From NCBI GenBank assembly GCA_947458675.1, contig CANHAW010000023.1, positions 1-11,960 on the forward strand: 11,960 nucleotides of DNA, written 5' to 3'. A model generated the notes under the pieces. It ran no database searches and had not been told where the DNA came from. It saw only the letters and a program-made list of their open reading frames with translations. Position numbers and translations under genes: made by a program. This document shows, in pieces, positions 1 to 6,104 of this stretch (position 1 is its first letter; every line of letters begins with the position of its first letter). Source of the stretch: Beijerinckiaceae bacterium (GTDB lineage: Bacteria > Pseudomonadota > Alphaproteobacteria > Rhizobiales > Beijerinckiaceae).

Positions 1-1
1 C

Positions 2-988
2 GCGGCCATTGCCAAATTGCCGGAGGGAACATCTTCCGCCGAAGGCTTTATGGATTCCGATGGCGTTGTGCTCGACAAGCCGATCAAGCTCGCCGTCACG
101 ATCCACGTCAAAGACGGGCTTGCAACGTTCGATTTTTCCAACAGCGATCCACAAGCCAAGGGGCCGGTCAATTTGCGCCCCTCCATGGTGGAGGCCTGCG
201 TCTTCTATTCGCTGATCGGCTCGCTCGGGCCGCGCTTTGCTTTCAATGACGGCATGCGCGATGCGGTGCGTATTGTCTGCAAGCCCGGCACGGTGACTCA
301 TGCCAATCCGCCGGCGCCGGTTTCCAATTATCAGATGGTCAATCTGAAACTGGTCGATGTGATCTTGCAGGCCATGGCGCATTTCCATCCTGAACGCGCC
401 ATTGCGGGTGCAGGCTCATCGAGCGCGCTGCTGATCAATTGGGCCCATGGCCGGCCCGGTGGATCGAACATGCAATATGAGATTGTCGGCTCGGCCTATG
501 GTGGCGGCATGGGACATGACGGCACTTCGGCAACAGCGGCGCATTTGTCCAATCTGCACATCACGCCGATTGAAATTCTCGAATCCGAATATCCGTGCCG
601 GATCGTGCGATTTGAAATGGCACAGGACAGCGCCGGTGCGGGCCGCTGGCGCGGCGGGCTTTCCATGCTGCGCGAATATGAATTGCTGGAAGATGCAAGC
701 GTCATCCGCCGCTTCGACAAGAGCCGCTTTCCACCCAATGGCGTGGCAGGCGGGGGCGAGGGCGGCGCGGCCGGCTTTGTCATCAATCCGGGCACGGACA
801 AGGAACAGGTCGTGCGCGCCTCCGGTCGTTTCGAACTCAAGGCCGGCGACCGCATCTTGCTGAAGAGCGCGGGCGGCGGCGGCTTTGGCGATCCGCGCGA
901 GCGCGATCGCGAGGCTTTGGCGCGCGATGTCGCAGAAGGCCGTATTTCACAAAATGCAGCGCGCACGCTTTACGGCGCGAAAGACTAA
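2..988 (+). CDS. Hydantoinase B/oxoprolinase family protein, 5'-truncated
   Basis: The frame is open from the window edge, so about 328 C-terminal residues of a protein that is usually about 550-600 aa are present; the TTG at 17 is not a credible start. The sequence has the family's C-terminal signatures: DFSNSDPQAKGPVN and N-DG near the beginning, NPPAPV, a glycine-rich GGGMGHDGTSA stretch, SNLHITPIEILESEYP, DSAGAGRWRGG, PNGVAGGGEGG and the terminal GGGGFGDP followed by a Dv-eGrIS--AA--YG tail. Members (HyuB, the C-terminal half of 5-oxoprolinase, acetone and acetophenone carboxylase subunits) work with a HyuA-type actin-fold ATPase subunit in ATP-dependent ring opening or carboxylation; that partner would be expected upstream, outside the window. 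It is 12 bp from the following dehydrogenase, so the two are very likely cotranscribed. Family is certain; substrate cannot be deduced. Confidence 0.93.
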   Translation, partial: AAIAKLPEGTSSAEGFMDSDGVVLDKPIKLAVTIHVKDGLATFDFSNSDPQAKGPVNLRPSMVEACVFYSLIGSLGPRFAFNDGMRDAVRIVCKPGTVTHANPPAPVSNYQMVNLKLVDVILQAMAHFHPERAIAGAGSSSALLINWAHGRPGGSNMQYEIVGSAYGGGMGHDGTSATAAHLSNLHITPIEILESEYPCRIVRFEMAQDSAGAGRWRGGLSMLREYELLEDASVIRRFDKSRFPPNGVAGGGEGGAAGFVINPGTDKEQVVRASGRFELKAGDRILLKSAGGGGFGDPRERDREALARDVAEGRISQNAARTLYGAKD

Positions 989-1000
989 GGGAGAAAAGAA

Positions 1001-1825
1001 ATGGCTGAGACAATCGGCATTATTGGCGTCGGTCGCATGGGGCAGCCCATGGTGAAACATCTCGTCAAGCGCGGCTATGATGTGATCGCTCATGATATTA
1101 GCGCGGAAAATATTGCCAAAGTGCGCGATATGGGCGCGCGCATTGCCGCGTCGCCTGAAGAGATTGGCCAGCAGAGCGCCTTTATCATTCTGGGCGTCGG
1201 CTATGATGAAGAGGTCAATGCTGTCGTGCTTGGCGACAAGGGTCTACTGGCCGCGATGAAGACAGGTGGCATTATCGCCGTTTGCTCCACCGTTGCACCC
1301 GACACTGTGAAGGCGCTCGATGAAAAAGCGCGCGCCAAAGGCGTCGATATTCTCGATGCGCCGATCTGTCGTGGGCGCTGGTTTGCCGATGAGGGCAAGC
1401 TGCTGGCCTTGTTTGGCGGCAAGGCCGATGTGGTCGCGCGCGGACGCGAGGTTTTCTCCTGCTTTGCCTCCGATATTTCGCATCTCGGCGATGTCGGCCA
1501 CGGACAGGTCGGCAAGGCGATGAACAATCTCATGCTCTGGATCACCTCCATCGGCCTGATCGAGGCCGGACGCATTGCGGAATCGACCGGCATCGATCTG
1601 CCGAATTTGCGCGATGCGCTGATGATGTCGTCAGGCAAGAGCCAGGCGCTGGAAGATTGGGATCAGACGACCTTCACCTGGGCGCTGAAAGATATGCAGA
1701 TCGTCATGAAAATGTGCGATCAGGCGGGGCTGGCCTTGTCTGTCACCGGCGCAGTGAAGGAATTGGTGAAAGAGGGCCGCCGCATCAAGGCGACCAATCC
1801 GCCGCAATGGACCCGCAAGGGGTAG
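1001..1825 (+). CDS. NAD(P)-dependent beta-hydroxyacid dehydrogenase (3-hydroxyisobutyrate dehydrogenase family)
   Basis: A 274-aa protein of typical family length. The N-terminal Rossmann domain begins with GIIGVGRMGQPM (residues 7-17 region), the dinucleotide-binding loop. STVAP at 96-100 and LDAP at 118-121 mark the end of the NAD domain, and GKAMNN with the conserved catalytic lysine K171-172 region opens the helical dimerisation domain; WALKDMQIVM at 227-236 is the usual C-terminal KD motif. The substrate-binding motif, normally DAPVSGG-xxGAxxGtL, here reads DAPICRGRWFADEGKL, so the substrate is probably not plain 3-hydroxyisobutyrate. The ATG at 1001 is preceded by GGGAGAAAAGAA. It follows the hydantoinase B gene by 12 bp and is its likely operon partner, oxidising or reducing a hydroxyacid in the same pathway (inference). 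A palindromic repeat follows the stop codon. Confidence 0.9.
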   Translation: MAETIGIIGVGRMGQPMVKHLVKRGYDVIAHDISAENIAKVRDMGARIAASPEEIGQQSAFIILGVGYDEEVNAVVLGDKGLLAAMKTGGIIAVCSTVAPDTVKALDEKARAKGVDILDAPICRGRWFADEGKLLALFGGKADVVARGREVFSCFASDISHLGDVGHGQVGKAMNNLMLWITSIGLIEAGRIAESTGIDLPNLRDALMMSSGKSQALEDWDQTTFTWALKDMQIVMKMCDQAGLALSVTGAVKELVKEGRRIKATNPPQWTRKG

Positions 1826-1841
1826 AATGTGGCAGGGGCTT

Positions 1842-1897
1842 CGACGAAGCAATCCTCAAAGATGGATTGCTTCGTCGCTATGCTCCTCGCAATGACG
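1842..1897. repeat. Palindromic extragenic repeat, partial copy; likely bidirectional terminator
   Basis: Perfect 14-bp arms CGACGAAGCAATCC (1842-1855) and GGATTGCTTCGTCG (1864-1877) enclose an 8-nt loop, followed by CTCCTCGCAATGACG, the conserved outer end of the same repeat family found at 9752-9938. The matching left outer arm is missing, so this copy is truncated. It sits in the 83-bp gap between two convergent genes, where such a strong hairpin would be well placed to end transcription from both sides; there is no clear U-tract. Confidence 0.8.
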
Positions 1898-1908
1898 AGG
1901 CTCTCACC

Positions 1909-3021
1909 TCACATGGCGACGTTGAACTTGTCCATTTTCGGCGTGACATTGTTCTTGCGCATTTCTTCCAGCCATTCGCGGTGGATGCGCGGATCCTGAT
2001 CTTCATATTCGAGCTGGTCGCCGCCTTCCTTGATGGAGAGCGACACTGCACCCTTTTCGCCATTCACGCCGAGCAGCGAACGGCGCTGGCCGAGCATTGT
2101 GGGATAGCGCAAGCCACCGACAGCGGTCGCAAGATAGCGCGCGGGCTGTTGCGACGTGTTGAAATGCTGGTGGAACTGCTGGTCGGCGGGCGGGAAGACC
2201 GTGCCGTGTTTCCAGTCGATGCGAATGAAATCTTTTTCATGCGGATACCACAGCAGCGAATAGCCGTGGCCGGTGACGCACATGACATGGAAAGACGGCC
2301 CGTGCTTGTGGCCCTTCTTGTAAGTGCCGACCGGCATTTCGGAAATATGCGCATGCATAATGCCGTCAGCCAGAACGAACATGATATTCGTGCCGCCTGC
2401 ACCGCGATCGCCCCAGCTCTTCAATTCAATGCCGGCGAGATCGGGAACGAAATTCGTCTCCCACATGTGATTGCCCGGACGAACAGTGATGAGATCGCCC
2501 TCGCCCGAAAAATAGCCCTTCTTTCCGGCGCGATCCATGAAATCGCGATCGAGTCCGAAGATGAATTCTTCATTGTGAAACACATTGATCATCATCGGCA
2601 GATTGGTGGTCGAGACCAGCAGCGCGCGCTCGCGGCCCGAGCCGTTGAAATGCCGGTGTTTGGCATTCAGCGGAATGGCAAAGAGGCTTTTGGGGCCCCA
2701 TTCGAAAGAGCGTTTCGTGCCATCTGAAAATTCAACCTGCGTCGAGCCGGAGCCTTCGAGCACATAGATCACCTCTTCATAGAGATGACGCTGCGGCGCG
2801 GTCGATTGGCCGGGATCGATGTCATAGAGGAACATATTGGCGAAATCGCCGCGCCCCTTCAAATGAACGGCAGCGCCCTTCACGCCATAGCGTGCCCAGG
2901 GTTTGGTCTCGACCGAAAACAGATCGACACCATAATCCTCATGCACCGGCAGGCCTTCATTCTCGATCCAGTCAAGATAGGGATCGACGCCATAGCGCGG
3001 CTTGGCTTCTGGATTCGTCAT
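1909..3021 (-). CDS. Two-domain cupin protein of unknown function
   Basis: A 370-aa bicupin, similar in size and two-domain plan to gentisate 1,2-dioxygenase-type proteins but without a certain match. Cupin domain 1: G71-x5-Q77-R-H79-x3-E83-x6-G90 (motif 1) and a second motif around IPLNAKHRHFN at 117-126. Cupin domain 2: G232-x5-H238-K-H240-x4-H245 (motif 1) and FPPADQQFHQHFN at 276-288 (motif 2). Thus the first site has lost one histidine (Gln instead), while the second has histidines and a His in the position of the usual Glu, resembling three- or four-histidine iron sites. ATG at 3021 is preferred over an in-frame GTG at 3030, because GGGAG at 3030-3034 overlaps the GTG and lies 8 nt before the ATG. 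It is the last gene of the oxygenase-EutA-cupin operon, 22 bp after the EutA-like gene. A dioxygenase/ring-cleavage role is possible but unproven. Confidence 0.88.
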   Translation of the reverse strand: MTNPEAKPRYGVDPYLDWIENEGLPVHEDYGVDLFSVETKPWARYGVKGAAVHLKGRGDFANMFLYDIDPGQSTAPQRHLYEEVIYVLEGSGSTQVEFSDGTKRSFEWGPKSLFAIPLNAKHRHFNGSGRERALLVSTTNLPMMINVFHNEEFIFGLDRDFMDRAGKKGYFSGEGDLITVRPGNHMWETNFVPDLAGIELKSWGDRGAGGTNIMFVLADGIMHAHISEMPVGTYKKGHKHGPSFHVMCVTGHGYSLLWYPHEKDFIRIDWKHGTVFPPADQQFHQHFNTSQQPARYLATAVGGLRYPTMLGQRRSLLGVNGEKGAVSLSIKEGGDQLEYEDQDPRIHREWLEEMRKNNVTPKMDKFNVAM

Positions 3022-3029
3022 TTGTTTCA

Positions 3030-3034
3030 CTCCC
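3030..3034 (-). promoter_or_regulatory. Ribosome binding site that decides the cupin start
   Basis: GGGAG on the minus strand lies 8 nt upstream of the ATG at 3021 and overlaps the alternative GTG at 3030, which therefore lacks a usable spacing. The shorter start is favoured. Confidence 0.7.
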
Positions 3035-3043
3035 GATGAATTT

Positions 3044-4612
3044 TTAGACCGTAGCGCGTTGTTCTGTTGCGTCGAAAAGCAGCGATTTGATCACGACCGG
3101 CACGACGCCGGGCGGCGAGATCAATTCGCCGATATCGACATAATCGAGTTCCTGCAGCTGCACGCCGTCGATGGAGACAACCGGACCTTCAACGCCAATC
3201 TCATCTTGCAGCAAGCGGCCCATGGTGCGCCCGACATCGCCGTCGATCATCAGGCAAAGCATGTTGTCGCGTTTTCCCTGCGGAGCAACGGCCGCCTTGA
3301 TCGCATTGGCGGCATTGGCAAGGCGGCTATATTCGGGATCGCCATGCCAGGGAAAGGCAATGGCGAGCCGCGCCGAGGGCTCGAGATCGAGCTGCGCGAT
3401 TTTTTCCAAAATGCGCTTGGTGACTGCGGCCTCGGCAATATCGTCCGACAGATCCATGCCGACCTGCACGACGGGCACATTATGCACCGGCAGAACGTCC
3501 TGCTGGTTTTGCGGCAGATAGATGGTCTTGCCGCTGACCTGCACGGTGAATTGCGAGGCGCCGATCACAGTGGCGCGAATGCGATTGCCGGGATCTTCAA
3601 CAGGAATTGTGCTGCGCTGGGGCAGGCCGTCGCGAATGGCGGCTGCCAATGGCTTGGCAATGTCGCCGAATTCCTGTTCCTCGGTGCCGAAAATATATTC
3701 GGAGACGCCGCCCGAGAAAGTGATGATGCTCGGCTTGAGCGTGCGATCGAGCGGCTCGGTGAGCTGCAGCTTGTTGCCCATATCATCGAGCTTTGCGCCG
3801 ACAATCTGGTCGATGGCGAGTTCGGCAAGGCGATTGGCGATTTTCTTGCGCGTCATCGCATTGGAGAGCGCGCCGGGCGTTGTCGGCAGGCCGAGTTCTT
3901 CGGCCACAAGCTGCGCGCTTTCATCGACGCGTGTCCAGCCAGTCTTGCCATCATGGGCGACAAGTCGTCCGCCGACGGCGAAAGCCGCCACAGAGCGGAT
4001 CTGGCCGCGGTCAATGAGTGCGAGTTTTGTCGTGCCGCCGCCAATATCGACATGCAGGATGACGGCATCTTTCGCTTTGGACAGCGCGACGGCGCCGGAG
4101 CCATGAGCGGCAAGCGTGCATTCGAGCTTGTGGCCGGCGGTGGCGCAGACGAATTTGCCGGCTTCTTCGGCGAAGAGTTCGTCAATGGCGCGCGCATTGC
4201 TGCGCTTGATCGCCTCGCCCGTCAGAATAACGGCGCCCGTATCAATATCCTGCTTGCGCATGCGCGCATCGCGGTAGCAGGCCTTGATGAAATCTTCCAG
4301 ATAGGCGGCATCGATCAGCCCATTGGGCAGGAAAGGCGTCAGCATGATCGGCGAGCGCCAGACCACTTCGCGGCCCGTGACGACAAAACGCGCCGACAGG
4401 CCTTGCGACTGGCGCTGCAAAGTCACTTTGGCGAACAGCAGATGCGAGGTGGAGGAGCCGATATCGATGCCGATCGTTTTCAGCTCGACAGATTCCTGCG
4501 CCCAGATCCAGGCGGCCATGGCGGCCTTGTCTTCATCCGACATGGCATTGTGATCGTGCTCTTCGTCGAGATCGTGCATTTTGACCTTCTTGGGCTCGGG
4601 CCGTTGATTCAT
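3044..4612 (-). CDS. eutA: EutA-like ASKHA-fold ATPase (ethanolamine ammonia-lyase reactivating factor family)
   Basis: A 522-aa protein recognisable as an EutA family member. Actin/Hsp70-type ATPase motifs are in order: phosphate-1 loop GIDIGSSTSH (48-57), the EutA signature TGEAIKRSNAR (131-141), phosphate-2 loop HVDIGGGTTKL (187-197), adenosine loop TFSGGVSEYI (298-307) and the family motif ATVIGASQFTVQVSG (347-361). Known EutA proteins use ATP to exchange damaged cobalamin out of ethanolamine ammonia-lyase EutBC. No eutB or eutC is in this window; instead the gene lies 36 bp downstream of a Rieske oxygenase and 22 bp upstream of a cupin on the same strand. A roughly 45-residue N-terminal extension before the ATPase core is rich in His and acidic residues (MHDLDEEHDH at 12-21), unlike textbook EutA, which starts near the first loop. 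ATG at 4612 is chosen over GTG at 4621 because GGGAGG overlaps the GTG. The family is secure; the role here is unknown. Confidence 0.88.
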   Translation of the reverse strand: MNQRPEPKKVKMHDLDEEHDHNAMSDEDKAAMAAWIWAQESVELKTIGIDIGSSTSHLLFAKVTLQRQSQGLSARFVVTGREVVWRSPIMLTPFLPNGLIDAAYLEDFIKACYRDARMRKQDIDTGAVILTGEAIKRSNARAIDELFAEEAGKFVCATAGHKLECTLAAHGSGAVALSKAKDAVILHVDIGGGTTKLALIDRGQIRSVAAFAVGGRLVAHDGKTGWTRVDESAQLVAEELGLPTTPGALSNAMTRKKIANRLAELAIDQIVGAKLDDMGNKLQLTEPLDRTLKPSIITFSGGVSEYIFGTEEQEFGDIAKPLAAAIRDGLPQRSTIPVEDPGNRIRATVIGASQFTVQVSGKTIYLPQNQQDVLPVHNVPVVQVGMDLSDDIAEAAVTKRILEKIAQLDLEPSARLAIAFPWHGDPEYSRLANAANAIKAAVAPQGKRDNMLCLMIDGDVGRTMGRLLQDEIGVEGPVVSIDGVQLQELDYVDIGELISPPGVVPVVIKSLLFDATEQRATV

Positions 4613-4620
4613 GTCACGCA

Positions 4621-4626
4621 CCTCCC
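4621..4626 (-). promoter_or_regulatory. Ribosome binding site that decides the EutA-like start
   Basis: GGGAGG on the minus strand is 8 nt before the ATG at 4612. Its last G is also the first base of an alternative GTG codon at 4621, so initiation at that GTG would have no spacing from the Shine-Dalgarno sequence. The same layout (GTG overlapping the ribosome binding site) recurs at the cupin gene. Confidence 0.75.
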
Positions 4627-4648
4627 GTGCGCGTTATTTCTGTCTAGA

Positions 4649-5953
4649 CTATTCGGCTGCGCTCGTCGCCTGGCCTGTGAGTGCAAGTTCTTCCGCGCTC
4701 ACATTCATCACCCGCCAATCGGTCGATTTCGGCACGACGCCTTCAAATGAATTCAGCTTGTTTTGCGGAATGCGCGGCTCGGCGGTGCCAATGGCTGCCC
4801 CTCCGGCCAGGAATTCCTTGACGGCTTCGACCATCTGGCGACGAAACTCGACAATGGCGAGATCGCTGGCGCCCAGCCTGTCCTGCGAGCGATCGGCAAT
4901 CGGCCCCATTGTTTCCCACATGACAATGTCCTGATTGGGAATGCCGGGAACGCCCGTATAATTGCCGAGCTTCATCGCCTTGCGGTCCTGCAAATAATTA
5001 TTGGCGCGCGTGCGGACCTTGCGGAAATATTTATCGACATCGATGCCGACCTGCGCATGCAGGAATTTGCGCCATTCTTCGGTCGAGGGGCAGCTCGCGC
5101 CCCCGAATGCGATGAAATGAAACGCAGTATGCGTATCATCTGTCGGCACGTGAACAATGGCGACATTGTAGAGATTGTTCGGCGGGATCAACGCGGAATA
5201 GGGCGCGATGAAAAGTGTCGTGCGAATGTAATCATGCGTCTGCGGATTGGCGATGGGCCGGCGGATCGCTGCATAGCGGAAGCCGAACGGCGTGCGCTGA
5301 ACCTGCATGCGCGGCGCTTTATCGGTGGAGGGGCGCAGCCAATTGACGTCTGTTGCCGCAGCACCCGGCACGCGCGCCGGCACCATGTCGGAAGAATGCA
5401 GCGAAGACGAATGAGCGGAATCGATAGCGCCTTCGAGTATCTGCGCCCAATTGCAATCGATATGGATTTTCGCAATGGCAATGCGTGTGTCGGGCGTGGG
5501 CTGGAAGACGGGCGGCTGCCATTCGGGCATTGTCTCAGCGGGGCCCATATAGACCCAGACAAAGCCCGCGCCCTCGCGCACCGGATAGGCCTTGTGTTTC
5601 ACCTTTTCGGCAAAGCCGGAGCCCGGCGGCTCAGAGGACATTTCAACGACATTGCCCTCCACGTCGATTTTCCAGCCGTGATAGAGGCAGCGCAAGCCGC
5701 ATTCCTCATTGCGGCCGAAAACGAGCGAGGCACGCCGATGCGGGCACATTTCATCGAGCACGCCGACGCGGCCTTCAGTGTCGCGGAAGACGACGAGATC
5801 TTCGCCGAAAATGCGTACTTTCAGCGGATCGCAATCGGGCTCGGGAACTTCCTCGATGAGGCAGGCCGGCATCCAGTGGCGGCGCATGATCTGGCCCATG
5901 GGCGCATCGCCCTCGACACGGCACAGCAGATCGTTTTCCTCTTTCGTCAGCAT
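4649..5953 (-). CDS. Rieske 2Fe-2S aromatic ring-hydroxylating dioxygenase, phthalate 4,5-dioxygenase type
   Basis: A 434-aa oxygenase component of the phthalate-dioxygenase group (homo-oligomeric, no beta subunit). The N-terminal Rieske centre is C70-P-H72 ... C89-L-Y-H92. The catalytic domain has N168-W-x-Q-x-x-E-G-x-x-D178-x-x-H181-x4-H186, giving the two histidine iron ligands and the aspartate that bridges to the Rieske cluster of a neighbouring subunit; the D178/H181/H186 spacing is that of phthalate 4,5-dioxygenase. IPNQD at 338-342 with the following ETMGPIADRS-D-LG-SD block is also typical of this group and likely gives the third (carboxylate) ligand. It would insert both atoms of O2 into an aromatic acid, taking electrons from the reductase encoded divergently at 6105. 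ATG at 5953 has GGAGAA upstream. First gene of the minus-strand operon; a good promoter and an inverted repeat lie just before it. Exact substrate is unknown. Confidence 0.94.
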   Translation of the reverse strand: MLTKEENDLLCRVEGDAPMGQIMRRHWMPACLIEEVPEPDCDPLKVRIFGEDLVVFRDTEGRVGVLDEMCPHRRASLVFGRNEECGLRCLYHGWKIDVEGNVVEMSSEPPGSGFAEKVKHKAYPVREGAGFVWVYMGPAETMPEWQPPVFQPTPDTRIAIAKIHIDCNWAQILEGAIDSAHSSSLHSSDMVPARVPGAAATDVNWLRPSTDKAPRMQVQRTPFGFRYAAIRRPIANPQTHDYIRTTLFIAPYSALIPPNNLYNVAIVHVPTDDTHTAFHFIAFGGASCPSTEEWRKFLHAQVGIDVDKYFRKVRTRANNYLQDRKAMKLGNYTGVPGIPNQDIVMWETMGPIADRSQDRLGASDLAIVEFRRQMVEAVKEFLAGGAAIGTAEPRIPQNKLNSFEGVVPKSTDWRVMNVSAEELALTGQATSAAE

Positions 5954-5987
5954 GGCGATTCTCCGCAGAGCCGGGTCGTGGCGGGCT

Positions 5988-6005
5988 TCCTTAGCTCTCT
6001 AAGGA
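5988..6005. promoter_or_regulatory. Inverted repeat operator candidate 1 (CTTAG-N4-CTAAG)
   Basis: TCCTTAG-CTCT-CTAAGGA, 7-bp perfect arms with a 4-nt centre. It lies just downstream of the -10 element of the predicted minus-strand promoter, so a bound protein would cover the expected transcription start of the oxygenase operon. The core recurs at 6058-6071 with the same arm and spacer lengths. The natural candidate ligand is the MarR protein encoded at 8262. Confidence 0.6.
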
Positions 6006-6010
6006 TGCGG

Positions 6011-6039
6011 ACCATAAAGGCGGCCAGCTGGCTTGTGAA
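6011..6039 (-). promoter_or_regulatory. Predicted sigma-70-type promoter of the oxygenase operon
   Basis: On the minus strand TTCACA (6039-6034; five of six to TTGACA) is followed after 17 nt by TATGGT (6016-6011; four of six to TATAAT). The predicted start near 6004 leaves a leader of about 50 nt before the ATG at 5953. A 10-bp palindrome GCCAGCTGGC (6023-6032) lies in the spacer. Confidence 0.45.
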
Positions 6040-6057
6040 GGCCCTTGCGGAGAAAAT

Positions 6058-6071
6058 CTTAGGCCTCTAAG
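6058..6071. promoter_or_regulatory. Inverted repeat operator candidate 2 (CTTAG-N4-CTAAG)
   Basis: CTTAG-GCCT-CTAAG, perfect 5-bp arms with a 4-nt centre, the same core as the site 68 bp to the left. It lies 34 nt before the reductase ATG and overlaps a weak plus-strand -35/-10 pair (TTGCGG at 6045-6050 and TAAGTA at 6068-6073, 17-nt spacer), so binding would be expected to control the plus-strand operon. The promoter assignment on this strand is tentative. Confidence 0.55.
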
Positions 6072-6093
6072 TAATTGCCCAGGGCCATCGCCC

Positions 6094-6100
6094 GGGAGGA
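6094..6100 (+). promoter_or_regulatory. Ribosome binding site that decides the reductase start
   Basis: GGGAGGA lies 4 nt before the ATG at 6105. An in-frame TTG at 6075 has no such site, and it would put the strong Shine-Dalgarno inside the coding region, so the shorter protein is preferred. Confidence 0.8.
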
Positions 6101-6104
6101 TGGA

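Noticed and set aside
2..60. Hydantoinase B gene as a degraded or truncated gene
   Set aside because: The frame is open to the window edge and similarity starts at once, so the missing N-terminus is due to the window boundary.
1657..2727. 356-codon open frame on the plus strand
   Set aside because: It overlaps the end of the dehydrogenase, the palindromic repeat and the antisense of the cupin; no recognisable domain.
3002..4750. 582-codon open frame on the plus strand
   Set aside because: It is antisense to the EutA-like gene, which has clear ATPase motifs and a ribosome binding site; long antisense frames are common in GC-rich coding DNA and this one shows no family motif.
4763..6070. 435-codon open frame on the plus strand
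   Set aside because: Antisense to the Rieske oxygenase with its complete metal ligands; it also runs through the divergent promoter region.
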